This document shows, piece after piece, positions 33,701 through 46,324 of a stretch of 64,000 nucleotides of DNA. The DNA is from Echinococcus granulosus. Taxonomy: Eukaryota > Platyhelminthes > Cestoda > Cyclophyllidea > Taeniidae. The position numbers were made by a program, and so were the translations under genes. Where the stretch lies: positions 405,278 through 469,277 of the forward strand of contig NW_020170428.1 in NCBI RefSeq assembly GCF_000524195.1, written 5' to 3'. Under the pieces are notes generated by a model. The model did no database searches. It saw only the letters and a program-made list of their open reading frames with translations, and had not been told where the DNA came from. Every line of letters starts with the position of its first letter. Position 1 is the stretch's first letter.

Positions 33701-36700
33701 GGAGGCAGGAGAGGAAGTGGAGGAGAGTACTGGCCTCAACAGCTTTCAAACTTATCCCCATTCAAAATACTACTTTACCAATCTCCTTTTGAATGATTTC
33801 TTCAAAGGTGATTGAGAATGAGTATTCAGTACTACAAATGCCACTAAGTGACTTCAAAAAAGTGGGAAATGCAGAAGGTGCCCCGTAGGGGGATTCATTG
33901 AGCTGACCTTGTAATTTCGATGCATCCATCCACCCTGTGTCCGTTCATTAGCCCCTCTGTCTCCCTTTCATTCATCCCTAAGTAAGGTTTAATAATCCCA
34001 TTTAATTTTTTGACAGACCCAATACTGGCTGTGGATAACTGGACACTAGGATGAGCCTAACTGATTCACCTAGAAGTTGGGAGCCAAGTTTGATATTCAC
34101 CCTTATCTACATGAATGCAAAATAAGTTAATGACAAATAAGTAGTCTGCCCTTCAAAATATGAGACAGGATGGCGGTGATGAAAAGTGAGGTGAGACGAA
34201 AGCAACAGCATTGCACGGTGTCTGTCTAAAACCAAATGTAAAGAGTCAAATGGTGGAAAACTGCATGCCTGTATGCGCCACAAAGCCTAGATATGCGTCG
34301 GTCCGTCGGTGCGGTGCTCCATGTTGTGCTCCCTTCTACAAATCGCCTCTTCCTTTATGTGAAATGCCAGTTGAATGTGGTGGGTGTGTGGTTTGCACCT
34401 GTCTGCTTTACACATGTCAACTTAGTCACTTTAAAGAAGACTAGGGGAAAGGAGAATCACGTATCTTAGCAAATATGTCTTTAAGAAAAAATCTTTGGGG
34501 AAAATTTTCAGTTGGTTTATGGCTGTGGTGGATGTGGAGGAAGAGCGTCTCTACAACTCTAATGCCTGGTGCCAGCCGTCTAGTCAGGGTAGCCGCGAAG
34601 TTGGTGTTTCAAAAAGCGGAAGAGGATGGGAAAATATTTTCATAATTCTTACCTCTGAGTATCTTTTGAGAAGCAGGGTGCTTTGAGGGTGTTTAAGATC
34701 CAATTTTAATAATCAATCCATTCGATGTACATCTGAATGATCATGAAAGAAGTGGATCCAGTGGCAGGGTTGATCATCAATGCTTCCTCTGCTAAATGAC
34801 TTACAAAAGCCATGGAAATATGAGAAGTATGTAGAAGTCAGACCCAGAGATCTTTCATGGTTAAATAGCCGTGTGCTCCCAAAAAACCTACTCCCTTTGA
34901 TAGGTCATGCATGAAGCTGAGAAGGCGAACTGGAGACTGGTTCAGCCTTACGTGAGATTTTGAATCTCCAGTAACTTGGGCCACAGAGGCTGGGGAATTG
35001 AACGCATTCCATGACCAAGAGTAGCCAATGCCATAAGTAGTAATTCAGGCGAATCAGCCCATCCACCACGGTTTTATGCAGAAATAACTGTAAGATCTGG
35101 CATCCATAACATACCCTATCCCCTATCAAGCGTCCTCCCGCCTTAATTACCAAGTGTCCCGAAAGGAGTTGGAAATTTTGGACCACCCTCAGTGAAACCA
35201 GGGCAAATTTAGGCTTTAGCTACATTACTGGGTTAAACAAGCTCGATAAAAGAAAACATTTAACTCACTTGTGTGGCCAATTAGGAGGATGTCTAGTTTT
35301 ATTTTTTTCGGATTCGATCATCACCACAGTGGGGTAAAGGCGTGTCCACATTGTCGATGTTACTGGCTTTCTGCTGGTTGCTCATAAAGCTGCTTTCTAG
35401 ATTAACCACCATATCTAACTCTTGCATAGTATAAACCACCACACTTTCAAGACGCAGGGTCGGAAAAGTTTCCTGCTTCACGTTCTTATCTCAAGATATG
35501 CATTTTGACTATTAACGGTGTAGGACAAACTTTGAAAAAGACTACAGTAAGGGAAATCGGAGAATGAGGAGAAAGAGAAGGGGCGAGTAGACGGCTGGCA
35601 GGATTGAGGTGGCAGTTGGTGGAGGAGGTGACAACAAAAGAATAGAAGGGAAGTGAAACGTGAAGGAGTTGCTTCAGATTGTGTGGATTTAAAAATATTT
35701 TCTTTTTACGGTAAGCATGAATAGTTTCTCAAAGTTGTTTACGAAAATAAGTCCCATGGCGACAATCTATCATCCTTTTCAACGGTCTGCAAGGGGTCTG
35801 CAAATTCCACTTCTATCAAGTGTTTTGTCTAGATAGGGAAAAATAAAGACGTGGTCCTCGCTAACCCCGATTCCGTGGCACCTCTATTCTCCCCAACCAG
35901 ATTTCCTGATACATATGAAATGAAGTGAGTGTCCATTGCTGGTGTCAAGAAAGGGGGGGATATGGATGACAATGCGGTGGGGTCGCAGGACCTTTTGACC
36001 CCGCCTCAACCAATCGAATCCCAGCGTCAGGTTTGTGAAACATGAGGTATGCTGTCTTGTGTTGTCATGTAAAACCAAGAACAGGACCTTGTCCCTATCG
36101 GCTTATTCACCTAACATTGATGATCCTCAAACTCTACCGTATGCAGGTGAATGCTGTCCAGTAGGTGCACCCCAGCCCTAATTATGGCACGATCCTCAAC
36201 GCGCATCCAAGTTCTAGTTAAAGCACACTTGTGTCTTTCGAATGAGGTCGTCCGTACCTCGCAAGCGTGGGATGAAGGATGATGGATGATAAGTGAGGTA
36301 GTGTTTGCATCGCTTGCACATAAGGGTGGGAGTCAAAGGCACAGGTCATCTCTAATCGCAAGCCGATCAGTTACCGAGCCATCTAGAATGTGGCTCCTCT
36401 TTATGAGGTAAAGAATGAAGAATAAATTAACAGCTGTTGAAAATTTTTATCATCTGTGGCATTTACTTACTCAGCAGCCACCACAACTACTTCCTTCCAG
36501 TCGATGTGGCTGATAGTAAAATATCTTCTTCGCATTCACGTTAAACCTAACGAAAGCTGTTTTGGGGACACGTAAATGTCGAATTAGCCTGTTAATGGCG
36601 ACGCGTACCTCTTTATTATAAAGCATCGAAAGTGTTTTTGAACGCGACGTAGCATGAAACTGCTTGGATCAAATCATTCTGGATGACAGAGTGTTCCCCC

Positions 36701-39700
36701 ACCTGAATCGCATTCATTAAGTTCAACAGACTAGTAAAATTAGTAGAAAGAACAGTAAAGACTGCCACATCTACAGCCCGAAGCACAGATAACCAATGGC
36801 TGTAAATACATTTGTGCAAACACTTTTGGCCATCTCTTACCAGTTCTACAAATTTTTCCTCAAAATTACATGCTATGGAACCGGGAAAAAATCCCGGTTT
36901 AGTATATCCCGTTACGCCTTTCCCACCTCGGACAACATGCACACGGATGGATGAGTCATCCAACAACTGCCTGGAGAAGCCGGACAACAACGCACCTGGT
37001 AGCAGCGCTCCGCTTCCATAATGACGGGTTTCATCTTCTCCAACTCCTCTTCCATTCTCTTAAATCCGCCCATCTGTTGCTCCAGGGAAGCTGTCGTGGG
37101 ATTACTTTGGGCTGCAAACAATGCATCTAGAGCGCGCTCTAACCAAGGTCCCAATCGGTTAGCCTGCATGGCGAATTGGGCGCGCAGTTGTTCGTTGCGT
37201 TGCTGCTTTGCCAACTCCGATTCCAGGGCTGAGTCACGCTCAGGCACCAGCTTCTGAACGCAGCCCCAGCGGTCGTGAAGAGTCTACAGAGGCAGTAGGA
37301 ATAACTTTGTGCAGTATTTTAGGTCAATATGACTCCATGGTGGTGGATCCACTTAACCCTCAACCCATAACTAGCACAGCTAATCATGCCCTGACCTCAT
37401 TAAAAGTTATTCACTCTGGTCTTGGGGCTAGATGGCATCAGGATGGATGGTGTATGATACGCCTTTGGAAACTGCCGCGCTCTAGGGGCAATCCTCATCA
37501 CCTCGTCCCTCACTCCACACTTGTAAGGTACGCACGACTTCTTTTGGAAGAAATCTTGCGTGCAGCAAAGACGCAACGGTCCGTTGAAGAACGATACACA
37601 TACGATACAGGTTCAGAAACCTCCAGGAAGAAGGAAGGCCCTGTTCTTAGTCTTACATGACAATTCAAAGTAGATTTATAAGTCGAAAAGGCATCAAATA
37701 GAGCACTGTCTGCACAGAGATCCTATTTTCTCTCCTTCTATATCTTGCGACCTCTGCATTTCCATAGTGGGTTAAGGCAGGCTATCCTGCCCTATGTGTC
37801 AACTTTACTGCCCCAAAGCCTCACCTCGTGTGTAATCATGGTGTAGGGATTGACGGCCACCTCACGTGGTAGGTCGTGCTGTTCAACCAAACGGTCAATT
37901 TCACCAGCCTCGCGAAGCATTGAATTCAACTCCTCCTGGGCTGCGGGCAATGCGCGTTTGAAGGCTTCGTGGCCGTTTATCAGTTGCTAAAAGGTCACGG
38001 GGGAAATTACAGTTTTATAGGCTCGATTACTTCCCCAGAGGTGTATCGGGTGTTCCAACAATGGCAGCGTGGTGGAACATACTGACTACACAATGTGGTT
38101 ATTCTCCTCACCAATTCGATAAAAATCTGGTGCCAGCCTCCAAGTCCCCATAGATACTTATTAAAGGAATATATTAGGTTTGAAGGTGTAGCTACCCACC
38201 TATCATCTACCTATTTTACGGTTTTGTCCTGATAGCAAGAAAATGAGACTGAGGGGGTGAGGGGTAAACTCACCGAAACCTCTTCCACTCGATCCGCAAT
38301 GAACATGTCTTGCAAATCTTCCTCCGCCTGTTCCAACCAATTGGAAAAGGGCTAAAAATCTGTAAGTTTTTCAGAGCGGTAGAACCTACACCAACACGTC
38401 TAGCGAAGGATTGTTGCAGATTGTCAATCTTCTTTAACACCTCCAACCGTTTCTACAAATACATCCAGTGAGGCTCAGGTGTGACAACACTTACGTCAAT
38501 TTCTTCTTTCCTCCTAGCTGATATCTCTCCCAGCCTGTCCCACTGAGAGACAATATCTTGTGTCCTCTTGTTCACACTGATCACATCCTCGTATTGAAGG
38601 GCACTAAAGGGAGAAGAGTAAAGAATTGTGCGATAGGTCATACTTCAGTTCCTCCGCGATTGATACAATCCTCTCGACACGATTCTGATGAGCACCTAGA
38701 TCAGTCTCGAAGGCGTTCTGCTTTTGGGCCATAGCAGTAAGCTCAGCATAGGAGGCATTTTCGTAGTCGCGTGTACTCAATGTCGCCTCCTTGTCCTTGG
38801 ACCAGGCCTCATGGGTAGAGCACTTCAATCTGAACTTTTTGACTAGATAGTCAAGTTGTTCCAAACGACGAATTTCGTTAAGAAGCCAGTCCTGAAAGGT
38901 AGAAACCAAGCATGAAGGGACCAAGGGGTGGAGGCATACATGGAGTTAAGGCGAGTGACCACAATTGGAATGGAGGGGTAGCCGGATGGCTGGATGACTT
39001 TGAGATGGGTAACATGACGGATAGGGGGAAAAATTGGTGGAATAATGATAAACTGATCTAGGATAAAATCATACCTCTTCAGTGACTTCTCAAATCAGTC
39101 GATTATGGCAGATAAAGGTCCATATTTGCACAAACAAACCCACTTCAGATCTTAGAATTTGCTCACAAACCGATGGAACCGGAGCAAAGGGAATGCGATG
39201 ATGAGGGAGTGAGCCAATGAACCGTCAAGACAATGAATGTGCAGATCGCTGCCAGATGGATGGAAGGTGAAACGGGATAGATAGACAGGTCGTGGAATAG
39301 ACGGCAGGATAGATGAATGATAGGTGAATAGATGATTTGTGAAATCCTTTTTTAAAACAAGAATAAACTGGGGATAAAGCAAGGTCAGATGATGTATGGG
39401 TGAATGGATGAGTAAATAGGTGAATACTTCCGAGTCAGACAGGTAAATATGTAGATATATTAAGGAAAAATGAATGTGTGGAGTAATAAAAGGCGGATCA
39501 GGGGTCAGTAGAAGAATGGTTGAATTGGGTAAGAAATGAGCGAGGATAGATGAACGAAAGCAAAGGTATAACCGCCGACAAAGAAAGGGTGGATGCAACT
39601 GTGGTGGATGAAGTAAATGGTACACAGACACGTCCCTGAAGGAACACATCTAAGGTGGATGAAAGGAGAAGTGAAGAAGAGTGTGCTAGGTAGATGAGTT

Positions 39701-42700
39701 TTTTGGAGGTGTAGAGAGGTCAACTCCTTACAAGTGCTTGTCAGTAAGAATTTCGCAAGAGCGTACAAATGTGTCATGGTTCTTGACAAAGGATTTGACA
39801 CGACATTTACCATCCACCTGTACTCTTCAAATTCAGCACTAAAATACGATGCCCCTGTTGTTTTTGTTTTTTCCCACAAAAATGACAGGATTTGATAGCA
39901 CTTTTAAGGAAAGTGAAGTGCGTTTAAAAACATAAGACATCACTTTTAAACAGATAAAAAATGAAGTTCTTCACCATCGCACGTCGAGTAACAGAAAATT
40001 AGGCGTTAGGACATCATTACTTGTTGGAAAGCTTTTTCAACGCCCCCATAAATCAACTGTAGCTACTAGAGCTGGTCAGTCATGTGAAGCGCTTTCCACT
40101 TTTCAGACCACTCATGCTCGACTTCACCGGGATAACTTTACCACTTCATTAGGCACGCATGCTGCTGATCTGATCCGTTTGAGGTATTGTTGAGTGGACT
40201 GCCAAGGGACAAGGTGAAGGAGCTGCTGATGCCGAAATGAACAAGGTAGGTGCAGGATTGGTTGGGGAGATAGATTTGACAAAATCCATCGTCGTTGACA
40301 GCTTTAATATTTCTTATAAAACCAGCTCATAAGCCAGGGATTACAACCATCAACATCTGTCTGTTTGGCCTTAAAGGGAGAAATCTGCTGCATGGAGAGC
40401 AAATTTTAGGGTCATGGATGCCTGTTTTACTGCGAAATTCGCCTCTAGTCACTATCAAGATTGCAACATAAAGTTTGGTGGCCTTGCACCCCCTGATGGT
40501 TCCCATCTACTTGAAGCAGGGGAAAAAACTGTAAATGAACCGGCAAATAAATTGGAAGAATAAAAAAGTCGAGTTGCCGTCGATACTTTGCATCAAGAAA
40601 AGCTTCATATAATTTAAGGGATCTCTGAAATTTATAAAAGTCATTACTTAATCAACGTCAAAGAGGGACCAGACGGGAAAGCATCATCATCCAAGGAGAC
40701 AAGAAACGCAGATCTCTTNNNNNNNNNNNNNNNNNNNNNNNNNNNNNNNNNNNNNNNNNNNNNNNNNNNNNNNNNNNNNNNNNNNNNNNNNNNNNNNNNN
40801 NNNNNNNNNNNNNNNNNNCAATCGACTGCCCTGCCGGTGGCATAAAGGCAGGTTTGTGAGCAAGTTTCAGACGCGTTTGGATTGTATTATTTAAAGCTTC
40901 CAACAACGCCTTGTCCTCCACACGTGGTGGTTTCGCTGAACCTCCGTAGGCCGTATATTGAGCAAGCTTTTCTTTGGCATGAGGCAAAGTACCATCCGTT
41001 GTTTTATCCTATAAGGGTGGACATTTTATTATGTGGTTTATTTAAACTCCGAGGCTTCAGTTTTCTTATTGACTCCGTGACCCGACTTTCATGCCTATAT
41101 TTTCCCTCCTGGGACAAAATATCACAGCTTCAATGGTGGTTAGCGGCTGCATTAGTGGCGGTGGTAAGCAAATCCACCCACTAAATACCATGTTCAAACG
41201 CTACAAAAGTAGGAATTTTGTGGACAGCTATAGCCACAAAATCTTACAAAGAGAGGTTGTTGAGGCTACATTCATATTTTAGCGGTGATACAAGTTTCTC
41301 ATTTCACTAGAAGACTCGGGTTCTATGATTTGCAAGCAAAATGAGGCCTCCTTTATGTCTCTAGTAATTGAAGGAAAGCTAGACAGACAATTGGATAGAG
41401 TCAAAATAAAAACAAGGTGGTGAGACGCACAAACGAAGGAAAGTCGTCGATTTTGTGTCACCGCTTTTAAGCATATTTCTCTACTCTTAAGAACTCTAAG
41501 CCCGGTAGACCCTGTTCGTAAGGACAAATGGTGAATTCGTTCAAAACCGAGTAAATGTACCACTAAGGTGATTGAGATCCTTCCGTAGACCTTCATTTAC
41601 TGGTCGAGTATATTATGACCACTAGTAGGACTCTGGTTTACTCACGTCATTCATCAACCAATCTTTTTATTTTAATAATAAACCCGCATTTACACTGAAG
41701 AACCCTACAGTATCCTAGGCTTTAATGGAAACCGGTCAACGTACCGCTAGGAAGGGGATCTGATTATTAATCCATTTAAGGAGATCCGAGGCCAGAGCGG
41801 CGTACTCCTGCATTAATTTTTCCGTGTCTTGATTGGACTTCAAAACTTTTGCTATCTTATTAGCAGCTGATTCAGTCTAAGATGTAAATAAAGGTACTCA
41901 ACCTTAAAGGTCTCACTGAAAACATTTAACCAATTTAAGAACGTACGTTGTGAGCATTTGCAAATGCATGATAATAAGCAGCAACATAGGTCATAACAGA
42001 TCGTTCATCCGGTCGAATTGTATTAACCATATCTATTACCAAAAAAGAGACCTTTATTTTGTTTCAAAAATAATCCAATACATTCAAGGTGTAACATCCA
42101 CAACGACAAAACGACAAACGTCACTCACCCCTATACTCGTAAAGGGTCGAAAAAGCTACCTGAGTAAAGTTTTCTATTATAGATGACTCCAGAAACATCT
42201 GATTGACTTTATTGTTGACATGAAAGGTAGCAGGGGAAACAACAGCAAAGAAATAACGAACCTTCAGCGTCCAACATCTTGGGAATGTCAAGATATTTCT
42301 CCGCCACATCGAAGGCATAATTTAGATTTTGAATCGGATTTTCCTGCAAAATGGGATGTTTTCCTATCAGTAATTTTTGTTTTATTTTTACAAAAAAATT
42401 AAATAATGTCAATCACCTTTGAGAGTTTGGCATAGTCAATAAGATCCGGACGATGTCGATGTATGAGAGCGCAGAAAGCAAGTCCATCCTTCCAACTGAG
42501 GTTTAAAAGGGGTATTTCTTTATTTTTAAAACATTCAGAGGGAAAACCTTGAGTAAATGGAGGAAAACCCACCTCGTATGAAAGTTTTGAACATTTACGT
42601 TACTATAGGGTGCTGTTTTTCGCTGACACCAAAGCAGTAATCCCTCTTTGGCGTGAAGTTCTTTACAAAAAATAAACAAGTGAAAAATACGGGAGTGACG

Positions 42701-43369
42701 CTTAGAAAACAACTAGTGCCTTATCAAGCCTTATCACTCAATTGAAAGCCACGTATGCAGACAAAACTGAAAACAAAAATTTTGCAGAAGAAAAACGCAC
42801 ATTCTGAATATTTCTTAAAACATGCATTACCCTCTACAGTGATGTCTTGAATGCAGAATCGTAAAATGATAGTCCAGATCATTCCAAGAGTCATTTTAAT
42901 ATTCCCGTCAACAATTTCTAAAAGAAATACCTAAAAGAGGTATCTTACGTTCAGCACCGATTGAAACAAGTTGAACACCCTTGCTTTCAATATACTTTAG
43001 AGCCTTGTTAACATTTGTAATCATGTGAAAACGCATTTTTCCTCGGTCCGGTTTAGGCAATGGCTCTTCAGCGAGAGTCTCCAAAAGTTGTAACAATTTT
43101 AACCCATCGCGAAAGTCATTTTCTATGTCAGTAATGTTTGTGTTCGCCTTGCGCAAATAAGAGTTGCACCATGCGGTGAATGTCTTGGTGTAATGAGTAT
43201 AATTAGTCCGGTTTCATACCTTCTTTTGTTGAATTTCCCACATGGGGTCCAAGTAACTTTCTCGGTCCCATTCTTCCTCTTCTTCAGGCTCAATATGAGT
43301 ACCATAGTAGGCATCATTTGGGTAGTAAGCACTGGTATTATTATAGTAGTATTCCATGTTGCCACTCAT
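24767..43369 (-). CDS. ACTN: Alpha-actinin, actin cross-linking protein
   Basis: Alpha-actinin is an antiparallel dimer that cross-links F-actin in muscle dense bodies and adhesion sites. Exons in transcript order are 43369-43220, 43183-42949, 42917-42831, 42660-42573, 42495-42417, 42343-42262, 42032-41947, 41876-41745, 41008-40819 (into a gap), 39838-39811 (weak), 38891-38644, 38603-38495, 38452-38396, 38351-38274, 37986-37825, 37283-36996, 33120-32839, 29455-29297 and 24925-24767 (TAG). Apart from the gap, all phases agree. They give two CH domains, four spectrin repeats, and an EF-hand region ending in the family signature VPGALDY...GETDL. About 900 codons plus a short lost piece match the usual 890-915 residues. 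The ATG at 43369 gives an unusual Tyr/Glu-rich N-terminus. Intron sizes rise sharply toward the 3' end (3.4-4.4 kb). Confidence 0.96.
24926..29296. other. Last alpha-actinin intron (4.4 kb)
   Basis: The intron contains a CCCTCC-type simple repeat (about 27518-27548), the gap at 29128-29227, and an unassigned plus-strand open stretch (27165-27602). That stretch could be an exon (acceptor-like GTGTCAG near 27170, donor-like AAAAGGTGAC at 27508) but it matches no family I know. I see no supported gene. Confidence 0.5.
29128..29227. other. Assembly gap (100 N) in an alpha-actinin intron
   Basis: A run of exactly 100 N, 70 bp beyond the donor of exon 29455-29297. It probably hides only intron sequence, because the exons on both sides join in phase and give a continuous family match. 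Confidence 0.97.
30170..30250 (+). repeat. Family-A repeat core
   Basis: Contains TACGAGGTATGAGG and TATTCCTCCAACTGGCTGAT followed by CAACTAGTCCTG. These are the same words, in the same order, as at 465-520 and 7730-7780. Confidence 0.6.
32560..32825. repeat. Degenerate GATG/GAATG simple-repeat tract
   Basis: Irregular tetranucleotide-derived sequence (GAATGACTGATTGATGG, GAATGAACGGACGGATG). It begins 14 bp from the donor of the alpha-actinin exon at 32839 and reads CATCC-like on the sense strand. Confidence 0.6.
33121..36995. other. Alpha-actinin intron (3.9 kb)
   Basis: A CATCC-type tract lies at about 33915-33985 on the plus strand. A minus-strand open stretch at 35299-35481 looks mildly protein-like but is unassigned. 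Otherwise it is featureless AT-rich sequence. Confidence 0.5.
38930..39680. repeat. Degenerate GATGGATG/GATAGATG tract in an alpha-actinin intron
   Basis: Scattered GATGGATGG, GATAGATAGACAGG, GATAGATGAATGATAGG and similar words, densest at 39240-39440. On the transcribed sense strand the tract reads CATCC/CTATC. Confidence 0.6.
39811..39838 (-). other. Tentative alpha-actinin micro-exon
   Basis: After acceptor TATTTTAG, 28 bases encode AEFEEYRWM, followed by a GTAAAT donor that leaves phase 0, as the next exon (38891) requires. The family has an EKGYEEW-type sequence at this place. The alternative donor 7 bases earlier (GTGGAT) gives a better end (AEFEEY) but breaks the phase. Transcript data would decide. 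Confidence 0.4.
39839..40718. other. Alpha-actinin intron segment left of the third gap
   Basis: Expected to contain the end of the neck/first-spectrin-repeat exon, but no matching INxAWxxLE-like coding sequence was found. That piece is therefore probably inside the gap. Nothing else is recognised. Confidence 0.5.
40719..40818. other. Assembly gap (100 N) inside the alpha-actinin coding region
   Basis: A run of exactly 100 N begins (on the minus strand) directly after the codons for GQSI. It removes the splice donor of that exon and about 15-25 residues of the neck/first spectrin repeat. Confidence 0.97.
41947..43369 (-). other. Alpha-actinin actin-binding domain (two CH domains, seven exons)
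   Basis: The first exon ends [10 protein letters not shown] and joins [13 protein letters not shown], the classic start of CH1. CH1 continues with [13 protein letters not shown] and [21 protein letters not shown]2 includes [39 protein letters not shown] and [15 protein letters not shown]. The domain ends around [15 protein letters not shown]. All the core residues usually conserved in tandem CH actin-binding domains appear intact. Confidence 0.95.
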
Positions 43370-43879
43370 GTACGGTAAACGGAAACGCCGAAGCCCTTCA
43401 GCTGTGGCGCTGCTCTTCAAGGTTGACTAAGAGGTGTGGTCAAATATCCATTCGGTCCCACAGTCATAAAGTAAAAAATTTTTAAAACTTTTAGCACCTC
43501 TGCACGTTTATCTACAAAAAAACAGGTTTCTGGATTTGGAGAGGTGCATTTGTCTTTTTACCTTCCTTTAATATGCAAGTTATATGAATCTATTTAAAAA
43601 TCATGCAAGATTCAAAACGCTGATTTTGCCTATTAACAATTGCGATTAAGTTTAAATAATGTACATAGTGTAATACATAATATTATGCTCAATTTAATGA
43701 TTGTTTCTTTTCCTCTTGGTTTTGGTAAGTGACCACTTAGGAGATCCGTGGTTGTACCTCTTCCAAGCCATGTAAGTAGCCCTCAGCTCTTCTTCATATC
43801 AACTGCACCTATTGCCTCTGAGTATAACGCCTTTTTTGTCTCCAGCTAAGTCACAGAGTGCTGTAATTGTAACAGTGGA
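43370..43879. promoter_or_regulatory. Presumed 5' flank of alpha-actinin
   Basis: About 510 bp separate the ATG from the nearest gypsy LTR-like repeat. Upstream of the ATG the minus strand stays open to an acceptor-like ACCTCTTAG ending at 43428, so a 5' UTR intron is possible. I saw no clear TATA box. Confidence 0.3.
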
Positions 43880-43889
43880 AAGCGAATAC

Positions 43890-44160
43890 TCTCATTAAGG
43901 ACAACCATCCTGGTTGTGGCGCGTTCCTCGTTTGTCGCCTCCTATTTGGCCTTTCTGCCCTTTAAGTAAAGAGGCTGACTTGATTAAGGCATGTTCATGA
44001 TTTAAAGTCAATGGAAAACGGTGCAGGTTTAGGGGGATCGGAGTACTGAACTCTTCCCTGCTTCTAGGGATTCTGACAACTTCTCAATCACGAGGCTAGA
44101 GTGGGTTGCCTGCTTCCTCTCTAAACGGACTAAATTAAACAACATAAGCATTAAATAGTC
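43890..44160 (-). repeat. LTR-like direct repeat (3' side of the gypsy relic)
   Basis: Pairs with about 46325-46560 in the same orientation. Both end in an AACA.CATAAG motif. A weaker echo of that end (AAACAATATAAGTATT) occurs near 58475, suggesting a solo LTR there. Confidence 0.65.
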
Positions 44161-44299
44161 CATTATCTTTTTAGTACCACCTCTGATTCTCCCTTTATGA
44201 GTTGTCTTTGAATATGCTATCGAGTGTTTAACATTTCCTTTTCTGTAATGAACTGTAAAACCGTATTACTGCACTTCTTCGTATTAGCGTGTAACTGAA

Positions 44300-45430
44300 C
44301 GGTCGATCTCTTTCAGTGTTTTTAACCCGATGAGTACCTGATAATCAGTTTTAACCATGGATTTACTAGCTATCGTGTAGTGCCAATAAAAATAATTATC
44401 CATTGAGTTAATAGCAACAAGCTCACGTTGTGCCACACTTTTCTATCTCTTTTGCTAAGTCTAGAACTCGAGTAGACGATGACCTATTCCTTCGCTTCTT
44501 TGTCCCTTTGTGAGAGTACACCGTCTACGTCTATGTCGCTAGCGTCCGTATGCAGTACAAGTGGTGGAGCGTCCGATTCAAAGTTGGACAGTGCTAGGAT
44601 CGGTGCGGAGTAGAGCATTCGCTTCAGTCCTTTAAATGCTTCATCATGCGCTTCCTCCAACTTGAAATTCTTTTTCGCCTGTCTTTCGATTAATTTATGT
44701 GGTCGACTGCAGATCTTAGCAAAATCGTTGACAAAACGCCTGTAGTAGTTTGCCAAGCTTAGAAGACGGCGGAGCTCCGTCTGATTAGTTGGTTTTGGCC
44801 ATGTCCTCATTTGTTGTATACTGTCTTTGGTGAGTGTATGTCCCAGAAAGGTGAAGATACCTTGCAGAAAAAGCACCTTTTTAAGTTCAGGGATAATCCT
44901 TCATCCTGCGGATAGTCCAATGCCAGTTTCAGGTATGGATAATGCTCGCCAATATCTATTCTAGAGACAATATCATCATAGAAATAAACTACCCTGTGCT
45001 TTGCAAACAAACCAGTTAATGTTGTTTTTATCATGATTTGAAAGGTGGCTGTGGCGTTACAGAGTTCTAAGAACATTATCTGGAATTCATAAAATCTGTT
45101 TGGCATTATAAAAGCTGTCTTCTCTCTGTCCGTTTCCGCCACTTTCACTTGCCAGTATCCTGACTTTAAGGCTAGGTTGGAGAACCGCTTTGACCCGTGT
45201 AGGGAATCCAGCGAATCATTTATATGGGTACTGGGAATGAGTTCGTCCTAGTTACGCCTTTCATTTTCCTACGGTCGTTGCACAATCGTAGGCCACCGTC
45301 ATTCTACTTAACAAGCGCCACTGGAGAGGCCTGTGGTGACTTGGATGGTTTAATAAACTTATCTCGAATCATTCCTTCAGCTAGACGGATCACTCATTTT
45401 AGTAAAGGAGGTGAAATCCGTCTGGAGGGT
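44300..45430 (-). pseudogene. Gypsy reverse transcriptase-RNase H pseudogene
   Basis: Read on the minus strand from 45430, the remains run through the family's KPSKSPQASPVALVK segment, LKSGYWQVKVAETDREKTAF, the catalytic FYDD box, FLGHTLTKDSI, ANYYRRFVNDF, and the RNase H start LHTDASD. Near 44300-44420 they end in ELVAINSMDNYFYWHYTI. There is an in-frame stop after PVALVK, a frameshift just before HINDSLDSL (near 45215) and another near 44870. The copy cannot encode a working enzyme. Confidence 0.85.
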
Positions 45431-46324
45431 TGCTAGATGGGTCTGGTTTCGCCGGCATCTATCGTTGTCATCAGAAACGTGAGTCAGCTGTGCGCAAAGG
45501 TCAACTAAAGTGCTCGTGGGGTCGGCCGCAGCTCCAAAAAGAGCGCTGCAGATGTCATCTGCGTCTTCTTTCGGTAGCGAAACACCTGCGTTGACTTCAG
45601 TGCCTCGTTAAGTTGAAAAGACGCCTTCCGCAAAACTTAAGACAGCTTTGGCGTTACATAAAACTCGGCACTAGGAATCACGTCCCAATCATACGGACCA
45701 TTAACGACGTCTCCTCTTCCATCCCTTCCCTCTGCTGTACGTAAACTTGTAGAAGGAGAATTAATTCAAATCTTGTGTCAAAGGGTTAAGAAAACCTGAA
45801 GATATACCACTGATTTAGCTGCGCCCAAGTCCAGAAGGAAACGCCATGGAAGTCCTTCTAGCTTAAAGGATGGAATAGGGGAAGGCTCATCTGGCCATAA
45901 GGTACAGCACAGAGGCCGCATGGACTGACCAGTTGGCTGAGCGAGTTGGTTTTAATGTTGCGGAGGTTCTGAACCAGAGAGGGTGTTTGGACTCCATGTC
46001 TCAACCGGACAGTTATGTAGTTAGCGACTTTGCTTGGAGGTGAGCCTTGGAAGCCACGTTCTGGTAGATGTTGAAGGTTTCTGGAGCATTCCTTACCATC
46101 CTCTTGATCAATGACGAGTTGAGCTTAGGTGTCGCAGTATTGACTGATGTCACTGTCATGGGCAACGCCAGCGTCTATTGCAGCCAAAAACAAATCTTGG
46201 GGATGGCAAGGATGATTGAGGGCATTGTGTGGCATTGAGGATAGAAAAAGGCTTTAAATTATGCGGTTTTGAACCACTTTTCATAAAAAGGGGAAGGTCC
46301 ACCGGCGCTGCTATCAGAGTAGCA

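Larger units (their letters stand above)
36996..41876 (-). other. Alpha-actinin spectrin-repeat rod (nine exons and a gap)
   Basis: The rod begins in exon 41876-41745 ([19 protein letters not shown]) and runs to 36996. Landmarks are the neck motif ending [13 protein letters not shown] just before the gap, then [16 protein letters not shown] at 38891, [33 protein letters not shown] at 38351, and VPERDSAL...[10 protein letters not shown] in 37283-36996. These follow the four-repeat rod of the family in order. The segment between GQSI and DWLLNEI is incomplete because of the 40719-40818 gap. Confidence 0.92.

Noticed and set aside
39152..39649. 165-codon minus-strand frame in an alpha-actinin intron
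   Set aside because: It lies almost wholly in the CATCC-type repeat tract; the Ile/His/Pro/Ser composition follows from the repeat.
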